Shown piece after piece: positions 7,828 through 17,530 of a stretch of 64,000 nt of DNA. This DNA comes from Mesorhizobium australicum WSM2073 (GTDB lineage: Bacteria > Pseudomonadota > Alphaproteobacteria > Rhizobiales > Rhizobiaceae): NCBI RefSeq assembly GCF_000230995.2, contig NC_019973.1, positions 3,300,001-3,364,000 of the forward strand. Direction: 5' to 3'. Each line of letters starts with the position of its first letter. The stretch's first letter is position 1. The notes under the pieces are model-generated. The model ran no database searches, was not told where the DNA came from, and saw nothing but the letters and a program-made list of their open reading frames with translations. The translations under genes were made by a program, and so were the position numbers.

Positions 7828-9453
7828 ATGCCCAAATCGCAAAAATCAGCTTCCGATGCCTTGCAGCTCCAGGTCGACGTGCTGGTGCTGGGCGGCGGCC
7901 CGTCCGCAGCCTGGGCAGCCGTCGCGGCCGCTGAAAGCGGCGCCAAGGTGGTGCTGGCCGACAAGGGCTATCTCGGCACCAGCGGCGCGACCGCGCCGTC
8001 GAACACCGGCACATGGTGCGTGCCCCCGGGCGACAACAGGCATGCGGTGGTCGAGCGGCGCTGGCAGCGCACGGGCGAGCTCGCGGACCAGCGCTGGATG
8101 CTGCGCTGCGTCGACACCGCCTACCGCAATTTGCTCAGGCTCTCGGAATGGGGTTATCCCTTCCCGAGCGAGGATGACGGCCGGCTCTACATCGCCAATC
8201 TGCGTGGGCCCGATTATATGCGCTTCATGCGCCGCCGGGTGCTGCTTGCCGGCGTGACCGTGCTCGACCACCATCCCGCGCTGGAACTCTTGTCCGACGG
8301 CGATGCCATCGTTGGTGCCGCCGGAGTCGCCAGGCAGGCCGGCCACGATTGGCGCGTCGAGGCGGGCGCGGTGGTCCTGGCCACCGGCGGCTGTGCCTTT
8401 CGCGAGCGCATCCTCGGCGGCACGGGGCTGACCGGCGACGGCTATCTGATGGCGGCCGAGGCCGGCGCCCGCCTGTCGGGCATGGAATTCACCGGCAAGT
8501 ATACGTTGGCGCCTTATGGCTCCTCGCTCAACAAGGGATTGCCCTTCCGCTGGGCCTCGTTCCACCGCGAGGATGGTTCGCCGATCCTGGGCTCTACTGG
8601 CGAACCTTTGCGCAACGGCATCGGCGACCGCGAGGAGGAAGTGGCCCGCGCGCTGATCGACGGCCCGGTCCATGCGCGGCTGGACCAGGCCGAACCGGCG
8701 CTACAGGGCTGGCTGCGCCAGGGCCAGCCGAACTGCTTCGTGCCTTATGACCGTGCCGGCATCGACCCGTTCAGCGAGTTGTTCCGTATCACGCTGCGCG
8801 CCGAAGGCACGGTGCGCGGCACTGGCGGCATCGACATCGTGTCCGACGATTGCGCCACCGGCGTGCCCGGCCTCTACGCCGCCGGCGATGCGGCCAGCCG
8901 CGAGATCGTGACCGGCGCCGTGTCGGGCGGCGGCGCCGTGAATTCCTCCTGGGCGCTGGCCAGCGGCTGGTGGGCAGGCAAAGGGGCTTCGACCCACGCG
9001 AAGCGGCGTAGCGGCAAAGCGTTTCGGGGCGCCGCACAACCGCTCGGTCAGGCCGGTCTGCGTCCGGCGGCGGCGCCGCGTGCCGGTATCGCGGCAGGCG
9101 AGGTCATTGAGGCGGTGCGCAACGAGGTGACGCCGCTCGATAAGAACTTCTTCCGCGATGGTGGCCGCCTTGAGAAAAGCAGCGAGCGGCTGGAGAGCAT
9201 CTGGCGCGACGTGCGTGACCATTTGCGGGGCGAGGGGGCCGACCGGATTCGCACGCGCGAAGCGGCGTCGATCGCCGCAGTCGGGCGCTGGTCGGTGGCC
9301 GCGGCATTGCACCGTACCGAAAGCCGCGGCATGCATCGCCGCGTCGACCTGCCGGGCAAGAATCCGGCACTGGCGCATCGCCTGATCGTCACCGGTGTCG
9401 ACGAGTTCCGCATCGAAGGGGCGCCCGGGCGGCTGGCGGAGCTGGCGTCGTGA
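7828..9453 (+). CDS. FAD-dependent oxidoreductase, AprA/fumarate-reductase-like
   Basis: 541 residues. The N-terminal FAD-binding motif VLVLGGGPSAAWAAVAAAESGAKVVLADKG (18-47) is followed by GTSGATAPSNTG, a middle ATGGCAFRE segment and a C-terminal FAD-closing motif GLYAAGDAASREIVTGAVSGGGAVNSSWA. This order is that of the succinate dehydrogenase/fumarate reductase/APS-reductase alpha superfamily. The overlapping next gene encodes a two-cluster ferredoxin, so the pair looks like AprA-AprB. The absence of sulfate-reduction genes and the downstream SsuABC-like importer suggest oxidation or reduction of an imported organosulfur or similar compound (inference). The start follows 34 bases after the thioredoxin-like gene. 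Confidence 0.88.
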   Translation: MPKSQKSASDALQLQVDVLVLGGGPSAAWAAVAAAESGAKVVLADKGYLGTSGATAPSNTGTWCVPPGDNRHAVVERRWQRTGELADQRWMLRCVDTAYRNLLRLSEWGYPFPSEDDGRLYIANLRGPDYMRFMRRRVLLAGVTVLDHHPALELLSDGDAIVGAAGVARQAGHDWRVEAGAVVLATGGCAFRERILGGTGLTGDGYLMAAEAGARLSGMEFTGKYTLAPYGSSLNKGLPFRWASFHREDGSPILGSTGEPLRNGIGDREEEVARALIDGPVHARLDQAEPALQGWLRQGQPNCFVPYDRAGIDPFSELFRITLRAEGTVRGTGGIDIVSDDCATGVPGLYAAGDAASREIVTGAVSGGGAVNSSWALASGWWAGKGASTHAKRRSGKAFRGAAQPLGQAGLRPAAAPRAGIAAGEVIEAVRNEVTPLDKNFFRDGGRLEKSSERLESIWRDVRDHLRGEGADRIRTREAASIAAVGRWSVAAALHRTESRGMHRRVDLPGKNPALAHRLIVTGVDEFRIEGAPGRLAELAS

Positions 9454-9776
9454 TCGAGATCGTCTCGGCCACGCGCTGCATTGAGTGCGACATCTGCGTC
9501 AAGGTGTGCCCGACCAATGTCTTTGACGCGACTGAGCATGGCGCGCCCGTCATTGCTCGCCAGGACGACTGCCAGACCTGTTTCCTGTGCGAAATCTATT
9601 GTCCGACCGACGCTCTTTACGTGGCCGAGGCAGCCGAAGGGCCAACCGGCATCACCGAGGCAGAGGTCGAAGCGCGCCTTCTGTTCGGCTCCTATGCCCG
9701 CGCACTCGGCTGGACACGCGGCAAGGCCGGCGGCTCCGAATTCGACCCGACGCACCGCATCCGCGTGGCGCAATAG
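9450..9776 (+). CDS. Ferredoxin-like 4Fe-4S protein (AprB-like partner)
   Basis: 108 residues, GTG start overlapping the flavoprotein stop (GTGA). Two [4Fe-4S] motifs are visible: CIECDICVKVCP (12-23) and CQTCFLCEIYCP (41-52), each CxxCxxCxxxCP. It should pass electrons to or from the flavoprotein. The C-terminal 45 residues (GITEAEVEARLLFGSYARALGW...) lie outside the cluster domain and may form the docking surface. Confidence 0.92.
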   Translation: MIEIVSATRCIECDICVKVCPTNVFDATEHGAPVIARQDDCQTCFLCEIYCPTDALYVAEAAEGPTGITEAEVEARLLFGSYARALGWTRGKAGGSEFDPTHRIRVAQ

Positions 9777-9789
9777 GAAGCGACAAGAC

Positions 9790-10626
9790 ATGAACCGCAT
9801 CGTCGTCAACGACATCAGCAAGACCTTCCAGCTCAAACCAGGACAGTTCGTCACCGTCGAAGGCGAGGCGACCGATCGCGTCACCGTTCTCGACGGCGTC
9901 GATCTTGCCATCCGCAAGGGCGAGTTTGTCACGCTGGTCGGTCCGAGCGGCTCGGGCAAGTCGGTGCTGCTCGACATTATCGGCGGGCTGACGCGGGCGA
10001 CCGGCGGCGACGTCCAACTCGACGGCAGGCGCATCACGCGTCCCGATCCCAAGACCGGCTACGTCTTCCAGCAATATGCGCTGTTTCCCTGGCGCACGGC
10101 GCTCGCCAATATCGAATATGCGCTGGAAGTGCGCGGCGTGGCGAAGACGGAGCGGACGGCGACGGCCAGGCACCTTTTGTCGCTGTTCGGGCTTGCCGGC
10201 TTCGAGGATCGTTTCCCCAACCAGCTTTCCGGCGGCATGCAGCAGCGCGTGGCGATCGCCCGCGCGCTCGCCAGCAATCCAGAAGTGCTGCTGATGGACG
10301 AACCCTTCGCCGCGCTCGACCAGCAGACGCGCGAACTGCTGCAGGGCGAGTTGTTGCGCATCTGGGGCAAGATCAAGACGACGGTCATTTTTGTCACCCA
10401 CTCGATCGACGAGGCGATCTTCCTGGCCGATCGCGTGGTGGTGATGACGGCGCGGCCGGGCGCGGTGAAGGAGATCATCGATATCGACCTGCCGCGGCCG
10501 CGCGACGGCGACATCCGCGCCAGCACTGAATTCAACGCGTATCGCGCCCGCGTCTGGGACGTGCTGCGCGACGAGGTCAACAGGGCGCAGAAGGACTGGA
10601 CGCTGTCGCCGGCCTTCGGCCATTGA
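9790..10626 (+). CDS. ABC transporter ATP-binding protein, SsuB/TauB-like
   Basis: 278 residues. Walker A GPSGSGKSV, Q-loop FQQYALFPWRTALANIEY, signature LSGGMQQRVAIARAL, Walker B VLLMDEPFAALD and H-loop FVTHSIDEAIFLADRV. FPW after the Q-loop and a C-terminus with ARPG..K.II.IDLPRPRD are typical of nitrate/sulfonate/taurine importers. It sits 13 bases after the ferredoxin gene and 12 before the permease, in the same operon. Confidence 0.93.
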   Translation: MNRIVVNDISKTFQLKPGQFVTVEGEATDRVTVLDGVDLAIRKGEFVTLVGPSGSGKSVLLDIIGGLTRATGGDVQLDGRRITRPDPKTGYVFQQYALFPWRTALANIEYALEVRGVAKTERTATARHLLSLFGLAGFEDRFPNQLSGGMQQRVAIARALASNPEVLLMDEPFAALDQQTRELLQGELLRIWGKIKTTVIFVTHSIDEAIFLADRVVVMTARPGAVKEIIDIDLPRPRDGDIRASTEFNAYRARVWDVLRDEVNRAQKDWTLSPAFGH

Positions 10627-10638
10627 GGAGTTAGAACC

Positions 10639-11535
10639 ATGGCCTATCTGACCGAAAAGCTCGGCCCTGCCATCGGGTTTCGCGGCGAGGCCGCCGTAGC
10701 CGCAAAAATTCCTGCAATCAAGGCGCGTGGCGCAGCCCAAGAGGCCAAAGCCCGCAGGAAAGGAACGTATGGCGGCACCTTCGTCTATGGCCTGCCGCTG
10801 CTCGGCCTGTTCTTCCTTTTGTGGGAGATTGCGCCGCGGCTCGGCTGGCTGAACCGCATCTTCTTTCCACCGCTGAGCGAGGTGCTGCTTGCCTGGTGGG
10901 ACCTGCTTGCCTCGGGTGTACTGGTCGAGCATATCGGCATCAGCCTGCAGCGCGCGGCCATCGGCTTCGCGCTCGGCGTGTTGGTGGCCATCCCGCTTGG
11001 CCTGCTCATGGGCCGCTACTCTCTGTTCGAGAAGGTCAGTGACCTTTTGGTGCAGACGCTACGCAACACCTCGCAATTCGCGCTGCTGCCGGTGTTCATC
11101 CTTTTGCTTGGCATCGGCGAGGAATCCAAGGTGGCCATCACCTTCTACTCCTCGGTGTTCTTTCTCCTCGTCAACACGATCAGCGGCGTGAAGTCGGTCG
11201 ATCCGCTGCTCATCAAAGCGGCGCGCTCGATGGGCACGTCTGACTTCGACCTGTTCCGGAAAGTCATCCTGCCGGCCAGCATTCCCTCGATCGTCGCCGG
11301 TGCGCGGCTGGCGGTCAAATCCTCGCTGTTCGCGGTGATCGGCGCCGAGATGCTGGCGGCCAAATCCGGCCTCGGTTTCCTCATCCAGAACTCGCAACTG
11401 ATGATGGAAACGGCCGACATGTATGCCGGCATCCTGACGCTCACCGTCATCGGCCTGACCGTCAACTACCTGCTCGTCTGGTTCGAGCGCTGGGCGACCG
11501 CCTGGAAGGGCCAGTCCGAGCCTTCGCTCATTTAA
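10639..11535 (+). CDS. ABC transporter permease, SsuC/TauC-like
   Basis: 298 residues. A charged cytoplasmic N-terminal extension of about 45 residues (rich in K/R/A) precedes five to six membrane helices. The EAA loop is KAARSMGTSDFDLFRKVILPASIPSIVAGARLA. GGAG seven to eight bases before the ATG fits a strong start. It works with the adjacent ATPase and periplasmic protein. Confidence 0.92.
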   Translation: MAYLTEKLGPAIGFRGEAAVAAKIPAIKARGAAQEAKARRKGTYGGTFVYGLPLLGLFFLLWEIAPRLGWLNRIFFPPLSEVLLAWWDLLASGVLVEHIGISLQRAAIGFALGVLVAIPLGLLMGRYSLFEKVSDLLVQTLRNTSQFALLPVFILLLGIGEESKVAITFYSSVFFLLVNTISGVKSVDPLLIKAARSMGTSDFDLFRKVILPASIPSIVAGARLAVKSSLFAVIGAEMLAAKSGLGFLIQNSQLMMETADMYAGILTLTVIGLTVNYLLVWFERWATAWKGQSEPSLI

Positions 11536-11566
11536 GCCATTCGCCCCAAGTAGGAAGGATTTTCCC

Positions 11567-12586
11567 ATGTCCAGCATCGCATTCGATGGATTTCGCCGGC
11601 TGTTTCTGAAGGCCGCCCTTGTGGTGGTGATCGGCCTTGGCGGCATGCCTGCCTTCGCGCAGGACAAGCCCGGCGTCATCCGCATCGGCAGCACGGCGCC
11701 CGGGCACCTCAAATTCATCCTCGCCCAGAAGGATGGCTGGTGGGAGAAGGAATTCGCCAAGGACGGCATCAAGGTCGAACTGGTGACCTTCAACGGCGGC
11801 TCGGAGGCGACGACGGCCTTGGCCACCGGCGCCATCGAGTTCACCTATACCGGCAACAACCCGGCGCTGCGTGTCGCCGCGTCCGGCGCCGACGTCAAGC
11901 TGATCGGCCTGTCGAGCTATGTCAGGGCGGGCGGGTCCTCCATCGTCGTCAAGACCGATTCCCCCCTGAAGACGCTGCAGGACCTCAAGGGCAAGAAGGT
12001 CGCCTATCTCACAGGCACGGTGCGGCACTCCAATTTCAGCAAGGCGCTGAACAGTGTCGGCCTGACCACGAACGATGTCGAGGGTTTGAACCTCCCTTTC
12101 GAGGCGTCAGGCCCAGCCCTGTTGCGCGGCGATATCGATGCCATCGTCGAGACCGACTCGACGGCGGCCAAGCTCGTCGACTCCGGCGAGGCGCGTCTGC
12201 TCTACGACACCAGCACGCATCCGGAATGGAATGTGCCTAACGTCATTTCGGTCAACGGCGCCTTCGCGGCGAAATATCCCGATCTGGTCAAGCGGCTGCT
12301 CAAGGTCGACATCGAGATTTCGCGCTGGGCAGACGCCCATCCCGACGAGACGATCAAGACCTTTGTCGAGGCGACCAAATCGTCGGAGAAATCCGTGCGC
12401 AAAACCTATGCCGATGGCGCCTTCCACCAGGATCCGAAGCTCACCGATGATGCGATCGAAGCCTTGAAGGCCGAAGAAAAATTCATGGCCGGCGCCGGGC
12501 TCCTCAAGGGATCGATCGACTACGGCAAATGGGTCGACAAGAGCTTTGTCGAAGCCGCGTCCGCGGAAGTCGCCACAGTCCAGTAG
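11567..12586 (+). CDS. ABC transporter substrate-binding protein, SsuA/NMT1-like
   Basis: 339 residues. A Sec signal peptide (to about residue 32, GMPAFAQ) is followed by a periplasmic binding fold of the aliphatic-sulfonate/nitrate type: IRIGSTAPGHLKFILAQKDGWWEKEFAKDGI, FNGGSEATTALATGAIEFTYTGNNPALRVAASG, LKGKKVAYLTGT. It is the last gene of the 7197-12586 operon. The substrate is probably an alkanesulfonate-like or other small organic anion, but the redox genes upstream are not the usual SsuD/SsuE pair. Confidence 0.9.
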   Translation: MSSIAFDGFRRLFLKAALVVVIGLGGMPAFAQDKPGVIRIGSTAPGHLKFILAQKDGWWEKEFAKDGIKVELVTFNGGSEATTALATGAIEFTYTGNNPALRVAASGADVKLIGLSSYVRAGGSSIVVKTDSPLKTLQDLKGKKVAYLTGTVRHSNFSKALNSVGLTTNDVEGLNLPFEASGPALLRGDIDAIVETDSTAAKLVDSGEARLLYDTSTHPEWNVPNVISVNGAFAAKYPDLVKRLLKVDIEISRWADAHPDETIKTFVEATKSSEKSVRKTYADGAFHQDPKLTDDAIEALKAEEKFMAGAGLLKGSIDYGKWVDKSFVEAASAEVATVQ

Positions 12587-12597
12587 ACGGAAGGGTC

Positions 12598-12631
12598 GAG
12601 CCAGCGGGCGTCTCCGCACCGCGCCCGGCTC
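12598..12631. terminator. Hairpin between convergent genes
   Basis: Interrupted dyad GAGCC...GGGCG / CGCCC...GGCTC in the 56 bases between the stop codons of the binding protein (+) and the LacI regulator (-). It could serve both strands; it has no clear T-tract. Confidence 0.4.
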
Positions 12632-12642
12632 ATCAGTACCGC

Positions 12643-13671
12643 TCAAATCTCCGGGATGTTCTCCTTGAAGATCACCTGCAGCCTCGGCTGGTGCAATTCA
12701 TAGGGGAGGCCCCGGACGGCGTGGGTCAGGATGTTGAGCGCCTCGCGGGCTTCGACGCGCGGGTTCTGGTCGATGACGGCGTCGAGCGTGCCGTCGAGCA
12801 GCAGTTCCTTGGTGCCGTCCGTCGCCTCGTGGCCGAGGAAAACCATGGATTGCGCACGGCCGCGTTCCTTCAGCGCACGCGCTATGCCGGTGTTGCCGGC
12901 GCCGACATTGTAGATCGCGGCAAGGTCGGAGTGGCGTTCCAGAAGGGCTGACGCCTCCGAATAGGCCTTTTCGCGGTCGTCGAGCATTTCGCGCATCTCG
13001 ACGATCTCCAGATGGGGGGATTCCTCGGTCAATATGTGCCGGAAGCCCATCTCGCGTTCCTCGTGGCCACGATAGGACAGCGAGCCTGCAAACAGTGCCA
13101 CCTTGCCGGGGCGCCCCGGTCCCATGAAACGGTTGAGCAGATAGCCGGCCAGCCGCCCGGCGGCGCGGTTGTCGATGCCGATATAGGCAACCCTTGGCAC
13201 ATGCAGGATGTCGGAGGCGATGGTCACCACCTTGACGTCGTTGGCCGATAGCGAGCGGATCGCCTCGCGCACCGTCGGATGGTCGAGCGCGATGACACCG
13301 ACGCCTTGCGTCTGGCCGCGCAAATCCTGCAGCAGGCGGGCGAGCCGGTCGGGATTGAAGCCCTCTATGGTGGCGATATGGACGTCGAGATCGGGGCGCG
13401 CCAGGGCTTGTGCCTCGATGTGGCGGTGCAGCATCTTGATGAAGGAATTGGTGCCGGCCGGCAGCGCGAAGTCGAGCCGGATGACCTCGCCGGGCACCGG
13501 CCTGGGCGGCGCCCCGTTCGGGCCTTCGGCGATGTAGCCGAGCCGCTGCGCCATTTCGAGCACGATCTCGCGTGTGCGCGCCCGCACGCCGGGGCGATTG
13601 TTGAGCACGCGGTCGACGGTGGCGGCGGAGACGCCGGCTTCCCGGGCTATGTCGGTCAGGGTGGAACGCAC
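12643..13671 (-). CDS. LacI-family transcriptional regulator
   Basis: 342 residues. The N-terminal helix-turn-helix TLTDIAREAGVSAATVDRVLNNRPGVRARTREIV is followed by a periplasmic-binding-protein-like effector domain (YIGIDNRAAGRLAGYLL, YNVGAGNTGIARAL, ...DAVIDQNPRVEAREALN). GTG start preceded by GAGGAG. It is transcribed away from the CUT1 importer at 14027, so it probably controls that operon in response to its sugar. Confidence 0.93.
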   Translation of the reverse strand: MRSTLTDIAREAGVSAATVDRVLNNRPGVRARTREIVLEMAQRLGYIAEGPNGAPPRPVPGEVIRLDFALPAGTNSFIKMLHRHIEAQALARPDLDVHIATIEGFNPDRLARLLQDLRGQTQGVGVIALDHPTVREAIRSLSANDVKVVTIASDILHVPRVAYIGIDNRAAGRLAGYLLNRFMGPGRPGKVALFAGSLSYRGHEEREMGFRHILTEESPHLEIVEMREMLDDREKAYSEASALLERHSDLAAIYNVGAGNTGIARALKERGRAQSMVFLGHEATDGTKELLLDGTLDAVIDQNPRVEAREALNILTHAVRGLPYELHQPRLQVIFKENIPEI

Positions 13672-13753
13672 CGTCTCATCTCCTCAATGCATCAGGGATG
13701 ACGCAGTGCCGGCTGGCGGCTGATTGCGCCCAACGCCCCGCGATCCGCGATTC

Positions 13754-13857
13754 TGATGGGAAATGATGTATCCGGCCTTGGCCGATGCGCAAGCCGCCAA
13801 GCTAAATCAACTCGTCCGGCATGATCGTGTCGGAAAGGGAGATCACATTTCCCATCA
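13754..13857. promoter_or_regulatory. Paired inverted 12-mers in the divergent promoter region
   Basis: TGATGGGAAATG (13754-13765) and its exact reverse complement CATTTCCCATCA (13846-13857) lie 80 bases apart between the LacI gene and the importer operon. They could be two half-sites bound with DNA looping, or two oppositely oriented operators. Neither is the classic symmetric LacI operator. Confidence 0.4.
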
Positions 13858-13948
13858 AATCGACGCATTCGGAGGGGTCTATGAACCTTGGTATGACGCA
13901 TTTCCTCACTCTATGCGATGTTGTGATGTGTTTTGATTATTAATGATG

Positions 13949-13978
13949 TTGACAGCCTTCCGATCCTGCCGTCAATAT
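13949..13978 (+). promoter_or_regulatory. Candidate sigma-70 promoter of the CUT1 importer operon
   Basis: A perfect -35 TTGACA (13949-13954) and a weak -10 CAATAT (13973-13978), 18 bases apart, about 49 bases before the ATG at 14027. The 13672-14026 gap holds no gene. Confidence 0.4.
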
Positions 13979-14026
13979 CCCTCATGGGCTCGTGGAGGAA
14001 ACATTGGGCCTGAGGGAGGAATTCCA

Positions 14027-15640
14027 ATGTCTGATTTGATCCGCATCTCGCGGCGCCGGTTGCTGGCGTCCGGAGGAAAGGCGGCGGTGTTCGTGGCCGC
14101 CGCAGGTATCGCTCCGCAATTCATTCGTCCCGGCCGCGCCTTCGCGGCCGATGCGCTCGCACCTGGCATGATCGGCGGTCCGACGGGCTTCGATGGCGCC
14201 GAACGCTATCAATACGGTCCCGACACACCGGAGGGCCGCGCCATTGAGGCCGCCAAGGCTTTGAAGGGCGCCGGCAAGGCGCCGGCCAAGATCGTGCTTG
14301 GCCTGTCGGACGGCTCGATCGGCCAGCTCACCCAGTCTTTTCCGGCCGGGGCGCCGTCGATCAAGGAGCTGTGGGAAAAGGAAACCGGGATCCCGATCGA
14401 GATCGTCGGTCTGCCGAACGGCCAGGAATTCACCAAAACCATGCAGGACATCTCCACCAAGGGTGGGGCGTACGACATCTATTCGACCGAGTGGAATCGC
14501 CTTGGCGATCTCGCCGAGACCGGCGGCATCGCCAAGCTCGACGACTTCGTCGCCCAGTACAAACCCGAATGGGACGATCCCAAGACCGGCTATGTCGACG
14601 GCGCCAAGGGTGTATCGCTGCTCAACAAATATCGCGGCTCCAACTATGGGGTGTCGTTGGACGGCGACTTCCAGACCTGGGTCTACCGCACCGACCTGTT
14701 CGGTGACGAAGCCGAGAAGAAGGCCTTCAAGGACAAATACGGCTACGATCTGGCGCCGCCGAAAACCTGGAAGCAGCACGGCGATATCGCCGCCTTCTTC
14801 CAGCGTCCGGACAAGGGCCTGTTCGGCTCCACCGACCTGCGTAACCAGGGCTGGGGCTACACCAACTGGTATCAGCGCTATGTGTCGATGGCCTCGCCCA
14901 ACCAGTTTCTGTTCGGCGATGACGGCAAGCCGCTGATCAATTCCGAGCATGGCATCGCCGCCACCAACGAATATGTCGAATCGCTGGTCCATCATTCGCC
15001 GGACGCGATCTCGTGGGGCTGGCCGGAGCAGTACGGCAATTTCGCCAAGGGCGGCGCGGCGATGACCTGTGCCTTCTCCAACCTGCCGAAATTCCTCGAC
15101 AATGCCGGCAACAAGGACTCCAAGGTCACCGGCAAGATCGGCACGATGCTGCCGCCCGGCCGCGAGATCGACGGCAAACTGATCAGTCGCTCGGTATTGT
15201 GGTTCTCGCTGACCGGCATGGTCTCGTCGCAGTCGAAAAACCAGGAGGTCGCCTATCTCCTGCTGCAATGGCTTGGCTCGGCCCGCATCTATGCCTGGAT
15301 GAGCGCCAACCCCGGCGGCTATCTCGATCCGTTCCGGCTTTCGGATTTTTCCGATCCGCTGGTGCGCCAGACCTACCACGCCTACCACATGGACGTGGTG
15401 CGCGAGACGGTCGCCCGCACGGTGCCGACCATCAACTATCCCGGCGCCACCGCCTTCCACAACGCGCTGGACGAAAACCTGATGGCTTCGCTGACCAAGG
15501 CCAAGACGTCGGAGCAGGCGATGGCCGACACGGAAGCCGAGTGGAAGAAGATCGCCCGGCGCATTGGCGAGGACAAATTGCTCGAAGCCATCAGGACCAA
15601 CAAGGAGGCATGGCCGACCGTTCTCGATCCGATCAGCTGA
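14027..15640 (+). CDS. ABC sugar/polyol-binding protein (large, Tat-type signal)
   Basis: 537 residues, longer than typical family-1 solute-binding proteins (~430). The signal [27 protein letters not shown] has the RRxLL twin-arginine form. The mature domain has features of extracellular solute-binding family 1 ([47 protein letters not shown]). ATG 14027 has an ideal GGGAGGA; an upstream in-frame ATG (13943) gives no signal peptide. Length, Tat signal and the two-ATPase neighbourhood recall rhizobial glycerol-type (GlpV-STPQ) systems, but no glycerol genes are adjacent, so the substrate is open. Confidence 0.9.
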   Translation: MSDLIRISRRRLLASGGKAAVFVAAAGIAPQFIRPGRAFAADALAPGMIGGPTGFDGAERYQYGPDTPEGRAIEAAKALKGAGKAPAKIVLGLSDGSIGQLTQSFPAGAPSIKELWEKETGIPIEIVGLPNGQEFTKTMQDISTKGGAYDIYSTEWNRLGDLAETGGIAKLDDFVAQYKPEWDDPKTGYVDGAKGVSLLNKYRGSNYGVSLDGDFQTWVYRTDLFGDEAEKKAFKDKYGYDLAPPKTWKQHGDIAAFFQRPDKGLFGSTDLRNQGWGYTNWYQRYVSMASPNQFLFGDDGKPLINSEHGIAATNEYVESLVHHSPDAISWGWPEQYGNFAKGGAAMTCAFSNLPKFLDNAGNKDSKVTGKIGTMLPPGREIDGKLISRSVLWFSLTGMVSSQSKNQEVAYLLLQWLGSARIYAWMSANPGGYLDPFRLSDFSDPLVRQTYHAYHMDVVRETVARTVPTINYPGATAFHNALDENLMASLTKAKTSEQAMADTEAEWKKIARRIGEDKLLEAIRTNKEAWPTVLDPIS

Positions 15641-15713
15641 TCCATCTCCCTGGATCAAAGCCGGAGGGGAGGAGCATCCGCTCTTCCCCGGCGCCACCAG
15701 CAAAAGCAGCCAG

Positions 15714-16574
15714 ATGAAGCGTTCCGTCCCCTTCGAGATATTCCGCTACGCCGCGATCCTCGCGGCGATGGCCGTCACGCTGGTGCCGATCCTGTGGATG
15801 GTGTCGATGGCCTTCAAGCCGATCGCCGAATGGTCGGCGACGGGAGCGGACCTGACATGGTGGCCGAAGAACCCGACGCTCAGCAATTTCCAGTTCGTGT
15901 TCGGCGAGTCCACCAACAATCTGATCGTCGCGCTCGACCGCACCGCGCTGAAGCCGATCCTATCGTCGCTTCTGTCGGCGGTATTCGGCACCGCGATCGC
16001 CATGTCGGCGGGCACCGCCGCCGCCTATGGCCTGTCGCGCTTCGGCTCCGGCCAGAACCTGCCGCTGGCGCTGATCCAGCTCAGGCTGTTTCCGCCGATG
16101 GCCGTCATGATCCCTGTGATGATCATGTGGGCCTTCCTGAATTTCACAGACAGCTGGTGGGGGCTGGCGCTGATCTACGGCATCGTCACGCTGCCGTTCG
16201 CTTTCTGGCTGATGAAGACCTTCTTCGACGACATGCCGCGCGAGATCGAGGAAGCCGCTTTGGTCGAGGGCTGCTCGCGGCTGCGCGTCTTCACCCGCAT
16301 CACGCTGCCGATGATGCGCGCGCCGTTGGCGAGTGCTGCGCTCTTCGTCTTCATCCTCAACTGGTCGGACTATCTGATCGCGCTGCTTCTGACGACGCGC
16401 GAATGGGTGACGATCCCCGTCTACATGGCCTCGCTGTCCTCGTCGATGACCGGCCAGCTCTATGGCGCCAAGGCCGCACTCGGGCTGATCGCGGCGGTGC
16501 CGCCGGTCATCATGGGCATCGCCATCCAGCGCCATCTGGTGCGCGGGCTAACTTTCGGAGCGCTCAAGCAATGA
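15714..16574 (+). CDS. CUT1 ABC transporter permease (MalG-like)
   Basis: 286 residues with about six membrane helices and the EAA loop [25 protein letters not shown]. The GGAGGGGAGGAG run lies about 40 bases upstream of the ATG, unusually far, so the start is the least certain point; no other in-frame ATG exists nearby upstream. It overlaps the next permease by four bases. Confidence 0.9.
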   Translation: MKRSVPFEIFRYAAILAAMAVTLVPILWMVSMAFKPIAEWSATGADLTWWPKNPTLSNFQFVFGESTNNLIVALDRTALKPILSSLLSAVFGTAIAMSAGTAAAYGLSRFGSGQNLPLALIQLRLFPPMAVMIPVMIMWAFLNFTDSWWGLALIYGIVTLPFAFWLMKTFFDDMPREIEEAALVEGCSRLRVFTRITLPMMRAPLASAALFVFILNWSDYLIALLLTTREWVTIPVYMASLSSSMTGQLYGAKAALGLIAAVPPVIMGIAIQRHLVRGLTFGALKQ

Positions 16575-17530
16575 GCGCGGTGGTTGCGACGATTTCGGAG
16601 GGTGAGATGGACGCGGCCCGCGCAAAGCCGGCGCTGCGCGACGAAGGCATGCGGTTGGGCTTTCGCCTGACCTTGCCGGCGCAGATCCTGGTGCTGTTCA
16701 TCTCGGCCTTTCCACTCTTGATGCAGCTCTACATCAGCGTCACCGACTGGTCGCCACTCTCGGGCCTTGGCTGGTGGAACGCCTGGGAGATGTGGAACAG
16801 CTTCGCCAACTATACCGACCTTGCCGCCGACGCGCGCTTCTGGAGTGCGCTGAAGCGCACGGTCATCGTGATGGTCGTCTGCGTGCCGGCCGAGTTCCTG
16901 TTAGGCTTGGCGCTGGCGACGCTGTTCGCCGACGATTTTCCGGGCAAGCGTATCTTCTATTCGGTCCTCCTGATGCCGATGATGGTGGTGCCGGCGGTGG
17001 CCGGCTACATGTTCTTCATGCTGTTCCAGTCCGGCGGCCCGGTGAACGACATCCTGTCGGCAATCACGGGCACGCAAGTCACCATTGCCTGGCTGTCGGA
17101 TCCGACACTGGCGCTGATCGCGGTGATGATCGCCGACATCTGGCAGTGGACGCCGCTGATGTTCCTGATCCTGCTGGCCGGCCTGGTCGGAGTGCCGGAG
17201 GACCAGATCAAGGCGGCAACGCTGCTCGGCGCCAATCCCTGGCAGCGCTTTACCACCATCGTGCTGCCGAAGATGAAGACGATCATCATCATCGCGCTGG
17301 CGATAAGGGTGATCGAGAACTTCAAGATCTTCGACACGCTGTACATCATGACCGGCGGCGGCCCCGGCGTCGCCACCGAAACGATCTCCGTCTACATCTA
17401 CAAGGTCACCACGCAGGATCTGATCTGGGGCTATGTGGCGGCGATCGCGCTCGCCATTCTGGTCGTGCTCTCCATCGTCGCCGTGTTCGCCATGAAGCGC
17501 ATGGCCCGGGCAAGGCAGGTGGCGGCATGA
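16571..17530 (+). CDS. CUT1 ABC transporter permease (MalF-like)
   Basis: 319 residues. A ~35-residue cytoplasmic N-terminus precedes six helices; [13 protein letters not shown] and the EAA-type loop [25 protein letters not shown] mark the family, and [21 protein letters not shown] is a typical MalF segment. The gene order (MalG-like before MalF-like) is the reverse of most CUT1 operons. It overlaps both neighbours. Confidence 0.92.
   Translation: MSAVVATISEGEMDAARAKPALRDEGMRLGFRLTLPAQILVLFISAFPLLMQLYISVTDWSPLSGLGWWNAWEMWNSFANYTDLAADARFWSALKRTVIVMVVCVPAEFLLGLALATLFADDFPGKRIFYSVLLMPMMVVPAVAGYMFFMLFQSGGPVNDILSAITGTQVTIAWLSDPTLALIAVMIADIWQWTPLMFLILLAGLVGVPEDQIKAATLLGANPWQRFTTIVLPKMKTIIIIALAIRVIENFKIFDTLYIMTGGGPGVATETISVYIYKVTTQDLIWGYVAAIALAILVVLSIVAVFAMKRMARARQVAA

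Noticed and set aside
9652..10932. 426-codon open frame on the minus strand
   Set aside because: Spans three genes that have clear ferredoxin, ATPase and permease motifs on the other strand; no recognisable domain of its own.
13982..15703. 573-codon open frame on the minus strand
   Set aside because: Shadow of the sugar-binding protein gene, which has a signal peptide, ribosome-binding site and family motifs on the plus strand.
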